Below are positions 16,357-22,949 of a DNA stretch of 50,374 bases, piece after piece (position 1 is the stretch's first letter; each line of letters opens with the position of its first letter). The notes under the pieces are model-generated. The model was not told the DNA's origin, searched no databases, and saw nothing but the letters and a program-made list of their open reading frames with translations. Source of the stretch: Phenylobacterium sp. SCN 70-31 (GTDB lineage Bacteria; Pseudomonadota; Alphaproteobacteria; Caulobacterales; Caulobacteraceae); NCBI RefSeq assembly GCF_001724605.1, contig NZ_MEEX01000033.1:1-50374 (forward strand). The letters run 5' to 3'. The translations under genes were made by a program, and so were the position numbers.

Positions 16357-17310
16357 TTAGGCCACCTTGCAGCGGACTGCGATGAGAGGAATGTTTTTCT
16401 TGTCGAAACGACGATCCCAATTGGCGCCGGTTGCGATGTCCGTGTTCGACGGAGTCGTGCCGGTCAGGGCTTGGCCCCACGTCATGCCAACGGGGTGCAG
16501 GACGTAGGAGCGACGCGAGGTGATGTTTGTGTCACCCGCCAGAATGTCGCGGTCGGTTTCGATGGATGCCAGATCGTGGCCGTCTGCGAAGCCGAGAACG
16601 CCTTCACCAACGTAGTAGGAGGTGTAGACGGCGTTTGCGATATCCACCGGAGCGGCATCGTTCACGATCAGTCGCATACCCTGATAGAACTCGATTTGCT
16701 GGTTGTTGCTGTCGAGTTCGAAGTCGGTCAGGTTCGCCTTACGCATTGCGGTGCGAACAGCCGAGTGGACGATCAGGGCCTTCAGCTTGCTTTGGGCGTC
16801 ACCCAGAAGCTGTTGGGCATCCAGCATGTAGCTGGCCGAGAACGTAGCGGCGTTGGCGTTGGTGTTACCCAGCACCGAACCCGACATCGAGGCCGACGCA
16901 ACCGCACCTTCAAGAGTCTTGAAGGCTTGCAGTTGGATGATCTCGTTCCACTTTTCGCTGATCTTGCCCAGCGTGTAGCCAACGGGGTCTGCACCGGCAT
17001 AGGAGCCAGCCAGTTCGTTGAAGCCCCATGCGTCACCACGGTTGTGGACCGGAGAGACCATGGAGTTAGCAGTTTGCTTCTGCACAACCAGCGGGTTGGC
17101 GTCGTCCAGCAGTTGGCCTTGGCCGCTGTTGGAGACGGTCACCGGAGCGAAGTAGGGAACGTTGACCGAGGGGCCTTTCGGGACCGCCAGAGCCGGGATC
17201 GGGACAATGATGCCCGACTGATACAGGCTCAGGTTCGTGACCGAGTTTTCGGCCACGTAATTGGCCCAAAGCTGCGGATCAACCAGATCGGTAATTTGAG
17301 TCTTAGTCAT
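16357..17310 (-). CDS. Phage major capsid (coat) protein
   Basis: A 317-residue protein, ATG 17310, following the scaffold gene. It contains T-D-L-V-D-P-Q-L-W-A-N-Y-V near the N-terminus, A-L-I-V-H-S-A-V-R-T-A-M and a C-terminal R-R-S-Y-V-L-H-P-V-G-M-T-W, typical of HK97-fold coat proteins of the P22/phi-CbK-like type that use a separate scaffold instead of a long N-terminal delta domain. It is bounded by a terminator downstream and a 101-base leader upstream, consistent with high expression. Confidence 0.85.
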   Translation of the reverse strand: MTKTQITDLVDPQLWANYVAENSVTNLSLYQSGIIVPIPALAVPKGPSVNVPYFAPVTVSNSGQGQLLDDANPLVVQKQTANSMVSPVHNRGDAWGFNELAGSYAGADPVGYTLGKISEKWNEIIQLQAFKTLEGAVASASMSGSVLGNTNANAATFSASYMLDAQQLLGDAQSKLKALIVHSAVRTAMRKANLTDFELDSNNQQIEFYQGMRLIVNDAAPVDIANAVYTSYYVGEGVLGFADGHDLASIETDRDILAGDTNITSRRSYVLHPVGMTWGQALTGTTPSNTDIATGANWDRRFDKKNIPLIAVRCKVA

Positions 17311-17365
17311 GGCGATAATATTCCTTATCGAAAATTGTTCTTGGTTTTGGTTTTCGAGAAGGTTC

Positions 17366-17377
17366 GCCCTAAGCTCC
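17366..17377 (-). repeat. Leader repeat GGAGCTTAGGGC, copy 1
   Basis: This 12-base minus-strand sequence in the capsid leader is repeated exactly at 18130-18141 before the scaffold gene. Confidence 0.5.
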
Positions 17378-17411
17378 CACTTCCTCGCGGCCTAACCGCA
17401 ATATTTGAAAA

Positions 17412-18125
17412 CTATTTAGCTGCGGCCTCTGCTTGGAGGCGTTTGGCTTTGTCGGGTTCGTTCTTCATCAGACGCATTTGTTCGCCGACGTTGTAGTCAG
17501 GGCCTCGAACAAACGGATTTGCAGTGGTGCTCTTCGATCCGCTTGCGGCGGCTGCACCTGTTCCGGTCGCGACTTTTGAAGCAAAAGCTCCCGCGAAAGA
17601 GTCGTTTTTCTTGAACTCTTCCAGAATGTCCGCGTAGGACTTACCGGCCATCGGCAGGTTGTCCTTGTCGAGCACTTCCACACCAAACATGCCGTCCTTT
17701 TCAGACAGGCGGGATCGGTTCAGAAGGTGCGGGAGAAGGAGTTCGACAGAACCACCAGCTTCCGCGATGGCTTTCGCTGCGGCCTCACCGCGAAGCGACT
17801 TGTCGATAATGCCGACCAGCGAGCTTTCGCGGGTCTTCCAGTTCTTTTCACCTTCGGAATAGCGTTGCTGTTCCTTGGCGAGAAGTTTGTCGAACTCGCC
17901 ACTCTTTCGGGCCAGTTCGGTTTCGCGGGCTTGTTCGTCCGCGATCATTTTGTTGTATTTTTCGATGTCTACTTCATCAGCCAACTTAGCTTTGCCCGAG
18001 AGGCTTTTGTTGGTGGTGAGAAGTTCGTTGTTTTTGGCCTTTAGGCCTGCAACCTCAGTCTCGATGAGAGATTGGATATGTGCGGAACGAGCGGATTCGT
18101 CGTTCCAATCAATTTCAGTAGTCAT
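17412..18125 (-). CDS. Phage scaffold protein
   Basis: A 237-residue, highly charged, mostly helical protein between portal and capsid. It starts at ATG 18125 with AGGG five bases upstream. A coiled coil (residues about 20-115, rich in Glu, Lys, Ala) is followed by a central region with L-L-P-H-L-L-N-R, then an Ala/Gly/Ser linker and a conserved C-terminal P-F-V-R-G-P-D-Y-N-V-G-E-Q-M-R-L, a pattern seen in tail-proximal scaffolds whose C-terminus binds the coat. Family role: directs procapsid assembly and is then removed. Confidence 0.75.
   Translation of the reverse strand: MTTEIDWNDESARSAHIQSLIETEVAGLKAKNNELLTTNKSLSGKAKLADEVDIEKYNKMIADEQARETELARKSGEFDKLLAKEQQRYSEGEKNWKTRESSLVGIIDKSLRGEAAAKAIAEAGGSVELLLPHLLNRSRLSEKDGMFGVEVLDKDNLPMAGKSYADILEEFKKNDSFAGAFASKVATGTGAAAASGSKSTTANPFVRGPDYNVGEQMRLMKNEPDKAKRLQAEAAAK
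17413..17418 (-). promoter_or_regulatory. TAAATA motif 6, at the scaffold stop codon
   Basis: Minus strand AGCTAAATAGTTTTC. It overlaps the TAG stop of the scaffold gene and lies 103 bases before the capsid ATG. Confidence 0.35.
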
Positions 18126-18129
18126 TAAA

Positions 18130-18141
18130 GCCCTAAGCTCC
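18130..18141 (-). repeat. Leader repeat GGAGCTTAGGGC, copy 2
   Basis: Exact second copy of the 12-base leader sequence. Its AGGG part acts as the scaffold gene Shine-Dalgarno. Confidence 0.5.
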
Positions 18142-18176
18142 GTCCTAAACGTTGACAGCTTCATTGAAGCCGCAGT

Positions 18177-18182
18177 TATTTA
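18177..18182 (-). promoter_or_regulatory. TAAATA intergenic motif 7
   Basis: Minus strand GACTAAATAACTGC in the 76-base portal-scaffold gap, 52 bases before ATG 18125. Confidence 0.4.
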
Positions 18183-18201
18183 GTCGGGAGCCTCGGTTTA
18201 C

Positions 18202-19593
18202 TTACTGAATGGCGGTGTTTGCGACGGGAACAACCACTGCGTTTGACACAATGACATCTTCACCGAGCAAGCCACGACGCTTCGCTTCGGCCACGAGAGT
18301 GGGAGCGTCGATCACGCCGGTGGAGAACAGTTGCAGGAGCAACGGCACGTCGGTCGCCGTCGAAGTCGAAGCAAAATCCTTCGTGATGGTGACTTCGGGC
18401 TCGATGTTCGGTTCACCGCCCATCTCCACCATGTGCTTCAAAGCAAGTTCGACCGTATCTTTGAAGTTCTCGGCATAGGCCGTCAGGGCGGCATGGGCTT
18501 CGGCTGAGTTCAGAGTGTTCTCAGTCGCGGTGACATCGCCAGACGTGTCGCGGGCCACGAGTTGGAAGCCCACCTTGGTCATTTGCTCTTCAAGGTCATT
18601 GAGATCGTCTTGCCCCGCCTCGATGGCGGCGCCGGTGTGCTCAAGGAACCCAAGCTCTTCGTCGGGACCGATCTCGAACGACTGGTTGCCGCCAAGGGCG
18701 ATGGTGCGTTGAGGTTCGGTGTCCCCAACCGGCGAAGACCGCTTCCACACAATCGACGGGACGCGGGCGACCTTCAGGATGTTGTTCTGATCGCTCTTTG
18801 ATTGGTAGTGACGCAGGTTCAGCGTAGCGAGGTTGTGAAGGGGCGGGTGAGCCTCGAAACGGCCTGTGCGGTTCGTGTAGAACGGCACGAGCGGGATCGT
18901 GTCGCCGTAGGGACCTTCCTCAACGACAACATCGACGGTCTTGCCTTCTTTTGCCTTCACCGGGTTCGGATCGGGCTCACGCTGAATGACCTGATAGGAG
19001 CCGGGACGCAGCACGCGGACGCGGTTGACGAATTTTTCGTCAAATTCTCCATCGGGGACCATGCCGGATTCATCGATCACGGCGAGGGTCAGTTTGTAGC
19101 GACCGTTCACACGCTCGAACCGCCAGTTGATCAGTCGCTTGTTCGGGACGTGGACGAAATAGGGGCGGATGCCCTGAGCCCGATCATCCGCGACCGTGCG
19201 GTTCGGCGTGGCCGAAGCAAGGCTGTCTACAAGGATATAGGTGACGCCATAGGCCAGACCGTCGATGAAGACGGTCTTGAGGAACTGATCGAGGTGGTTG
19301 CCCTCAAGATCGATATCCTCAGACCAGACTTTCAGAATGTCGTCAGCACCAACGAGGTTGATCGGACGCGAGAGAACCTTGCCCGCTGCGGTCTGAAGCG
19401 TGCGTTCGAAATAATTGATGAAAGTGGAGCGAGCGAGACGGTTCTTGTATTCGTCATCCTCTTCGGCGGGCTCTTTAGGCAAATAGGCAACGCCAGCAGC
19501 TTTCATGGCGTATTCGCCCAAGCGAAGAGTCTCGATTAGGGTCCGAATCTCGTCTTGAGACGAATAAGCAGCATTTGGCTTGAAAGCATCCAT
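18202..19593 (-). CDS. Phage portal protein (DUF4055-like)
   Basis: A 463-residue protein starting at ATG 19593 (TTG 19608 is a weaker alternative). Y-L-P-K-E-P-A-E-E-D-D-E-Y-K-N-R-L near the start, F-I-N-Y-F-E-R-T-L, Y-I-L-V-D, and I-P-L-V-P-F-Y-T-N-R in the middle are typical of the DUF4055 portal family, followed by a helical C-terminal half with G-H-T-G-A-A-I-type and T-E-N-T-L-N-S-A-E motifs. It forms the dodecameric DNA channel at the capsid vertex. It is located between terminase and scaffold as in most siphophages. Confidence 0.85.
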   Translation of the reverse strand: MDAFKPNAAYSSQDEIRTLIETLRLGEYAMKAAGVAYLPKEPAEEDDEYKNRLARSTFINYFERTLQTAAGKVLSRPINLVGADDILKVWSEDIDLEGNHLDQFLKTVFIDGLAYGVTYILVDSLASATPNRTVADDRAQGIRPYFVHVPNKRLINWRFERVNGRYKLTLAVIDESGMVPDGEFDEKFVNRVRVLRPGSYQVIQREPDPNPVKAKEGKTVDVVVEEGPYGDTIPLVPFYTNRTGRFEAHPPLHNLATLNLRHYQSKSDQNNILKVARVPSIVWKRSSPVGDTEPQRTIALGGNQSFEIGPDEELGFLEHTGAAIEAGQDDLNDLEEQMTKVGFQLVARDTSGDVTATENTLNSAEAHAALTAYAENFKDTVELALKHMVEMGGEPNIEPEVTITKDFASTSTATDVPLLLQLFSTGVIDAPTLVAEAKRRGLLGEDVIVSNAVVVPVANTAIQ

Positions 19594-19620
19594 TCCCGGC
19601 TCACACAAAAGTAATCCGGT

Positions 19621-19626
19621 TATTTA
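19621..19626 (-). promoter_or_regulatory. TAAATA intergenic motif 8
   Basis: Minus strand CGATAAATAACCGG in the 42-base terminase-portal gap, 28 bases before ATG 19593. Confidence 0.4.
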
Positions 19627-19635
19627 TCGGGATGC

Positions 19636-20973
19636 TTAGGCGGCGAGCTTAAACCTCGAACGACGCAAGCCAGACTGAAGCTGAATTGGGAATGTCTGCC
19701 AGACCAGATAGCCCAATGCGTCGCCGCAGTGGTCGTATCCACCTTTCTTGTCAGGAATCTCCCGCGTCCCGTCCGTGTAGGTGTGGAAACGCAGCGTGTT
19801 GATCAGGTTCTCGCACTTCGGATCGATGAAGAGCCGATGACGCGGCGGATTGCTGGCATCCTTGAAGAGCACGTTCACCGACATCAGACGATGCTTCACG
19901 AGCGGATTCTTTTTTGGAGAAAGAATTTTGAAGCCAGCTTGCTGAAGGATCGAGTGATTGGTGTTGTAGGTCTGTGTCGTCCGATGGGCGCCGGAGGCGT
20001 CCGGGCAGATGACGACGTTGTGCGTGCCGTATTTGGCTTTGATCTCTTCGGCCAATTGTTGGGTCGTCACATTGTGCCGAACAATTTCGTCAAAAATTTC
20101 GAGCGTGTGTTCGTGCTTCTGTCCAATGACGGCAGGCATCATCGAAACGTTGAAGTCCATGCCGACATAGATCGTCGCTCCATCGCGACGACGCAGCGGC
20201 TTGATATGGGTTTCGTTGTCGAACGTGTGGTAGATGCGGTTGTTCACCGCAGCATCGAACGAACAATAATATTCCTGTTGAATGCGACGCTCTTCCGTCG
20301 TCGCAAGAACCATTTCCCAATTGGCCGGATATTCGCCGGTGTCCTTGATCGTCCGGTTCAGGACTTTCCAAAGGCTCTTCTCTTCCTGACCCTGCTTCCA
20401 CAATGTGTAGAAGAGTTTGTCTTCGTCAGGACCCTTTGGCGTGCCGATGACGTTGATGGTCGCATCGTTCTGCGTGGTGGTCGGTAGGATGATCTCTTGG
20501 AACACCTCGTTCGGGCATTCCTGAGCCTCATCGATCACGATCCCATGGACGTGCTGGCCACGGATGGACTCGGGCTCATCGAAGCCGAACATCAGGATTT
20601 GGGCGTAGACCCGTCCAGTCGCCACATCCTTGAATGAAACACTCAAGTCGTTGGCGTTCATCGAAACGTGGCCAGCTTCAATAAACTTGTGCAGCCACGG
20701 CTTTAGGATCGGGTTCCAAACCGTTTTCTTCCCATGTGTCTGAGACATGGTGATGTAGAGGAAGGTGTGAACCTCGCCTTCGATATTACGCGAGGCTGCG
20801 AACAATGCCTGTTCAAGCAACCGATACGTCATCACCCGCGTCTTGCCACTACCCCGGTGGGCGTTCAGCAGGATGTATTTGTGCTCGGGAAAGAGACGGT
20901 GGACGGCCCGTTGCCATGGGCGAGGTTTGTAGGGGAAGCCGAGGCGTTCGACTCTTTCGTTCTGTGAGGACAT
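19636..20973 (-). CDS. Phage terminase large subunit
   Basis: A 445-residue two-domain packaging motor. ATPase domain: Walker A H-R-G-S-G-K-T (residues about 39-45) and Walker B G-I-V-I-D-E-A-Q-E (about 142-150). The coupling motif region I-N-V-I-G-T-P-K-G follows. RNase H-like nuclease domain: Y-V-G-M-D-F-N-V, V-I-C-P-D-A-S-G and the C-terminal H-C-G-D-A-L-G-Y supply the metal-binding acidic residues. ATG 20973 is the first gene of the minus-strand late block. No small terminase gene is found upstream on the same strand. Confidence 0.95.
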   Translation of the reverse strand: MSSQNERVERLGFPYKPRPWQRAVHRLFPEHKYILLNAHRGSGKTRVMTYRLLEQALFAASRNIEGEVHTFLYITMSQTHGKKTVWNPILKPWLHKFIEAGHVSMNANDLSVSFKDVATGRVYAQILMFGFDEPESIRGQHVHGIVIDEAQECPNEVFQEIILPTTTQNDATINVIGTPKGPDEDKLFYTLWKQGQEEKSLWKVLNRTIKDTGEYPANWEMVLATTEERRIQQEYYCSFDAAVNNRIYHTFDNETHIKPLRRRDGATIYVGMDFNVSMMPAVIGQKHEHTLEIFDEIVRHNVTTQQLAEEIKAKYGTHNVVICPDASGAHRTTQTYNTNHSILQQAGFKILSPKKNPLVKHRLMSVNVLFKDASNPPRHRLFIDPKCENLINTLRFHTYTDGTREIPDKKGGYDHCGDALGYLVWQTFPIQLQSGLRRSRFKLAA

Positions 20974-21000
20974 TGGAACTCAGTTAACTGTCTGAGCCCT

Positions 21001-21006
21001 TACTTA
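21001..21006 (-). promoter_or_regulatory. TAAGTA variant of the intergenic motif, before terminase
   Basis: Minus strand GGATAAGTAAGGG, 28 bases before ATG 20973. It matches the TAAATA series with one change. Confidence 0.3.
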
Positions 21007-21017
21007 TCCTCGCGATG

Positions 21018-21039
21018 ACCAACCAATAATTTGGTTGGT
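21018..21039. promoter_or_regulatory. Perfect dyad, candidate operator between divergent phage promoters
   Basis: ACCAACCAA TAAT TTGGTTGGT: 9-bp arms around a 4-base centre, 12 bases upstream of the plus-strand -35 box and about 45 bases upstream of the terminase ATG. It is suitable as a binding site for a dimeric regulator. Confidence 0.5.
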
Positions 21040-21051
21040 TGTTGAAACGAG

Positions 21052-21079
21052 TTGACGAATACAGAAAATACGCTATAGA
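21052..21079 (+). promoter_or_regulatory. Sigma-70-like promoter for the plus-strand phage operon
   Basis: TTGACG (21052-21057), 16-base spacer, TATAGA (21074-21079). It points into the four small genes 21178-22335. Confidence 0.55.
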
Positions 21080-21122
21080 TGGCATGACCGAAGCATGTTC
21101 TTCGGTTGTAGTTGCTTAACTT

Positions 21123-21160
21123 GGGCGTCGGGCCGCTCTCCAAAATGTTGCCCGACGCCC
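21123..21160 (+). terminator. Hairpin in the operon leader, candidate attenuator
   Basis: GGGCGTCGGGC, 16-base loop, GCCCGACGCCC: a perfect 11-bp stem followed by TTCTT. It lies between the promoter and the Shine-Dalgarno of the first gene. The T-tract is weak, so it may be an attenuator, an RNA-stability element or a protein-binding hairpin. Confidence 0.5.
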
Positions 21161-21177
21161 TTCTTCAGGAGGGTCGC

Positions 21178-21537
21178 TTGAGAACGCTTTGGAAGCTGAC
21201 GGTTGGTTGGTGGACTGCCGCGATCTGGCTCATGGCCGGGGTGGCATTCGCCATGACGATCATCGGCCTGCCGCTGGCGTGGCTGTGCTTCAAGCTGGCC
21301 GGAAAGGCGTTCGACCCGTGGGCTCGCCGGGCTCCGCAGGAAACGGTTCAGCGGATCATCTACGAGCACCACTACTACGATCACCGGGTGACACAGCCGA
21401 GTGGTCCGAAGGGTGGTGAGCCGATGCCTGAGCCGGTTCCTGTCCCGGTCGTCGAGGCTGTGGCCGAACCAGAACTCGAACTCAATCAACCCATCGCCAA
21501 CGACAATGTTGTCCCGTTCCGTAGGAAAATCGGATGA
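21178..21537 (+). CDS. Small phage membrane protein, YccF-like motif
   Basis: A 119-residue protein. The start chosen is TTG 21178, because AGGAGGG (21167-21173) lies four bases before it; an upstream in-frame TTG at 21112 falls before the hairpin and has no ribosome site. The N-terminal half is hydrophobic, with T-V-G-W-W-T-A-A-I-W-L-M-A-G and M-T-I-I-G-L-P-L-A, then C-F-K-L-A, which resembles the T-I-I-G-I-P-x-x-x-x-x-F-K-L-A core of YccF inner-membrane proteins. The C-terminal half is soluble and Pro/Glu rich. It could be a host-envelope-modifying or superinfection-exclusion protein; this is inference. Confidence 0.6.
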   Translation: MRTLWKLTVGWWTAAIWLMAGVAFAMTIIGLPLAWLCFKLAGKAFDPWARRAPQETVQRIIYEHHYYDHRVTQPSGPKGGEPMPEPVPVPVVEAVAEPELELNQPIANDNVVPFRRKIG

Positions 21538-21863
21538 ATTTCAATCGTATCTATGTGGTCTCCGGCTACCTGTCGGGCAAAACCAAAAACGAGGCGGCGA
21601 AAGCCATCAAATCCAAGCTGTCTGTCTACCTGAAGCCGACCACCTATGTGATCGATGCAGGGCAGGGCGGGAGTGATCGCGTCTACGTCGAGAGCATGGC
21701 TGTCGCTCAGTTTGTCGAAGCTCTTTTGCCGAACTGGAAAGCTCGGGAGCTTCGCCAAGAGGAAATCGATGAAATCCGCACCCAACTTCGGAAGCCGGAT
21801 GGTCGCTTTCCGTGGGAGCCCCGGATTACCCGACAGATCGTCGAACGCCTGAAAGCGGCCTGA
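21534..21863 (+). CDS. Phage protein of unknown function
   Basis: A 109-residue protein whose ATG overlaps the stop of the membrane-protein gene (ATGA). It begins M-N-F-N-R-I-Y-V-V-S-G-Y-L-S-G-K-T-K-N and ends in a basic, helical segment (R-Q-E-E-I-D-E-I-R-T-Q-L-R-K-P-D-G-R). No motif I recognise. Base composition is like the other phage genes. Overlapping start and stop codons on both sides show it belongs to one translational unit. Confidence 0.6.
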   Translation: MNFNRIYVVSGYLSGKTKNEAAKAIKSKLSVYLKPTTYVIDAGQGGSDRVYVESMAVAQFVEALLPNWKARELRQEEIDEIRTQLRKPDGRFPWEPRITRQIVERLKAA

Positions 21864-22057
21864 TGTCGGAGACGATGAAAATCCCGGTTCACGCCACCTT
21901 CCTCGAAGCACGGGAAGAGTTCGAGAAACGCTACATCGCCCTTCAGCTTCGGCGGTTCGGCGGGAACGTGACTCATACCGCCAACTTCATCCGTTTGGAG
22001 CGATGTGCCTTTCAACGGAAGCTGCGGCGGTTGGGTATCGAGCGAGAGGCGACATGA
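21863..22057 (+). CDS. Small Fis-type helix-turn-helix protein of the prophage
   Basis: A 64-residue protein starting at ATG 21863, sharing its A with the upstream TGA stop. Almost the whole protein is a Fis/NtrC-C-terminal-like (HTH_8) domain: A-R-E-E-F-E-K-R-Y-I-A-L-Q-L-R-R-F-G-G-N-V-T pairs the first helix with the G-N turn, and R-C-A-F-Q-R-K-L-R-R-L-G-I is the recognition helix. Free-standing domains of this type bind DNA as dimers. Candidate roles are a regulator of the phage operon acting on the dyad at 21018, or a DNA-recognition partner for the terminase, as no conventional small terminase is visible. Both are inference. Confidence 0.65.
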   Translation: MSETMKIPVHATFLEAREEFEKRYIALQLRRFGGNVTHTANFIRLERCAFQRKLRRLGIEREAT

Positions 22058-22335
22058 TCTTTCATCTACCCCTCGAACGCCTTCGAGAGGCTACCCGCTG
22101 GTGTCGCCAATCGCTCTCAGATTTCGATTTCGAGGGTGAGGCTGTGACGCGGATCGTCACGACAACGGACGGACGGCAAGCGGTCCCATTCGGGTGCGAA
22201 GAACCTGCCATCCGCGTGGAAATCCAGTCGGAGGCGGATGCCGCGTTGTTCCGGCTCAAGTGGGGTGAGCACCTGATGCATGTCGCCCACCGCCGCGAAA
22301 GGTTGATCACCGGGCCGCGTGTTCGGCGAGCATAA
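22054..22335 (+). CDS. Phage protein of unknown function
   Basis: A 93-residue protein from ATG 22054, overlapping the HTH gene stop (ATGA). It has charged helices, A-V-T-R-I-V-T-T-T-D-G-R, and a C-terminal R-R-E-R-L-I-T-G-P-R-V-R-R-A. I do not recognise the family. It is the last gene of the plus-strand operon, ending 45 bases before a strong terminator. Confidence 0.6.
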   Translation: MIFHLPLERLREATRWCRQSLSDFDFEGEAVTRIVTTTDGRQAVPFGCEEPAIRVEIQSEADAALFRLKWGEHLMHVAHRRERLITGPRVRRA

Positions 22336-22338
22336 ATA
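22333..22338 (+). promoter_or_regulatory. TAAATA on the plus strand before a terminator
   Basis: CATAAATACC overlaps the TAA stop of the gene ending at 22335. It is the only motif of the series on the plus strand. If it is a promoter it would make a transcript of only about 60-70 bases. Confidence 0.25.
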
Positions 22339-22380
22339 CCATTGAGCCAGATGACTCCGGCTTAACTGGATAGGACGGAA

Positions 22381-22412
22381 GGCCTCGGAGTGTTGCTTCT
22401 CCGGGGCCTTTT
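22381..22412 (+). terminator. Intrinsic terminator of the plus-strand phage operon
   Basis: GGCCTCGGAG, 8-base loop, CTCCGGGGCC (one G-U pair), then TTTT. It stops transcription before the oppositely oriented arfB. Confidence 0.8.
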
Positions 22413-22413
22413 C

Positions 22414-22830
22414 CTATTCGTCCCTGACCCTTCCCCTCATGCTCTTGACCCCGCTGCGTCGGGTTTTCGACTCAAGCCGCTTCAGCTTTGAGGCGTAGGT
22501 CGGCTTGGTCGGCTTCCGAGGCTTCGGCTTGTGGAGAGCCCGGCGGATCAGATCGGCCAATCGCTCCCGAACCTCCTGCCGATTCATCTCCTGAGATCGC
22601 GAGCCCTGCGAGAACAAGACCAACACACCATCCTGCGTCAGGCGGCTCCCTGCGAGCCGCTGAAGGCGATCCTTCACATCCTCGGGTAGGGTGCTGGCCT
22701 GAACGTCGAACCGTAGCTCCACGGCACTCGAAGTTTTGTTGACGTGTTGCCCACCGGGGCCGCTCGCCTTCACGAACCGCTCAGAAAATTCGTCATCGCC
22801 AATGGCAAGGGTAGGGGTGATCTGCATCAT
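22414..22830 (-). CDS. arfB: ArfB (YaeJ) peptidyl-tRNA hydrolase, prophage-borne copy
   Basis: A complete 138-residue ArfB. It has the class I release-factor-like GGQ domain with A-S-G-P-G-G-Q-H-V-N-K-T-S-S-A-V-E-L-R at residues 22-40, the strand R-L-T-Q-D-G-V-L-V-L, and the basic C-terminal tail (H-K-P-K-P-R-K-P-T-K-P-T, then R-R-S-G-V-K-S) that enters the mRNA channel of stalled ribosomes. It hydrolyses peptidyl-tRNA on non-stop ribosomes as a backup for tmRNA. Codon use is less GC-rich than the host and resembles the phage genes. Its ATG-ATG start overlaps the TGA of the truncated host arfB, so it can be translated from the host message. It most likely replaces the interrupted host gene. 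Confidence 0.85.
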   Translation of the reverse strand: MMQITPTLAIGDDEFSERFVKASGPGGQHVNKTSSAVELRFDVQASTLPEDVKDRLQRLAGSRLTQDGVLVLFSQGSRSQEMNRQEVRERLADLIRRALHKPKPRKPTKPTYASKLKRLESKTRRSGVKSMRGRVRDE

Positions 22831-22949
22831 ACCCGCGATTTAGGCTTGACTGTCTTCACGTGCTGGCCGCCCGGGCCCGACGCTCGGACGGCGCGTATCT
22901 GGATTTCGTCGTCGGCCAGGACGATGGAAGGGGTGATCTCGACCGGCAT
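22827..22949 (-). pseudogene. arfB: Host arfB 5' remnant, interrupted by the prophage
   Basis: ATG 22949 opens a 40-codon frame starting M-P-V-E-I-T-P-S-I-V-L-A-D-D-E and running through R-A-S-G-P-G-G-Q-H-V, the ArfB N-terminus. After H-V it should continue N-K but reads K-T-V-K-P-K-S-R-V and stops. About 35 residues are genuine. Its start overlaps the TGA of the GFA gene, the original operon arrangement. The remnant lacks most of the fold and the tail, so it cannot act. The stop codon TGA overlaps the ATGATG of the phage copy. Confidence 0.85.
22840..22870. other. Prophage-host junction (attR candidate) inside host arfB
   Basis: On the minus strand host-like arfB sequence ends with GGCCAGCACGTGAA (22868-22855), encoding G-Q-H-V, and switches to AT-richer DNA GACAGTCAAGCC that does not continue the protein family. 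The core is probably within the 14 bases. The partner site should lie left of the window. Confidence 0.6.

Noticed and set aside
15746..16480. A longer connector protein beginning at 16480
   Set aside because: The extension would cross the capsid gene end and its terminator and has no family-like sequence.
20981..20990. Palindrome CAGTTAACTG before the terminase gene
   Set aside because: Ten bases only, with no second copy; not enough to call an operator.
22414..22949. Two arfB paralogues from tandem duplication
   Set aside because: The upstream copy lacks everything after GGQHV and differs in composition; a phage boundary explains the break better than duplication.
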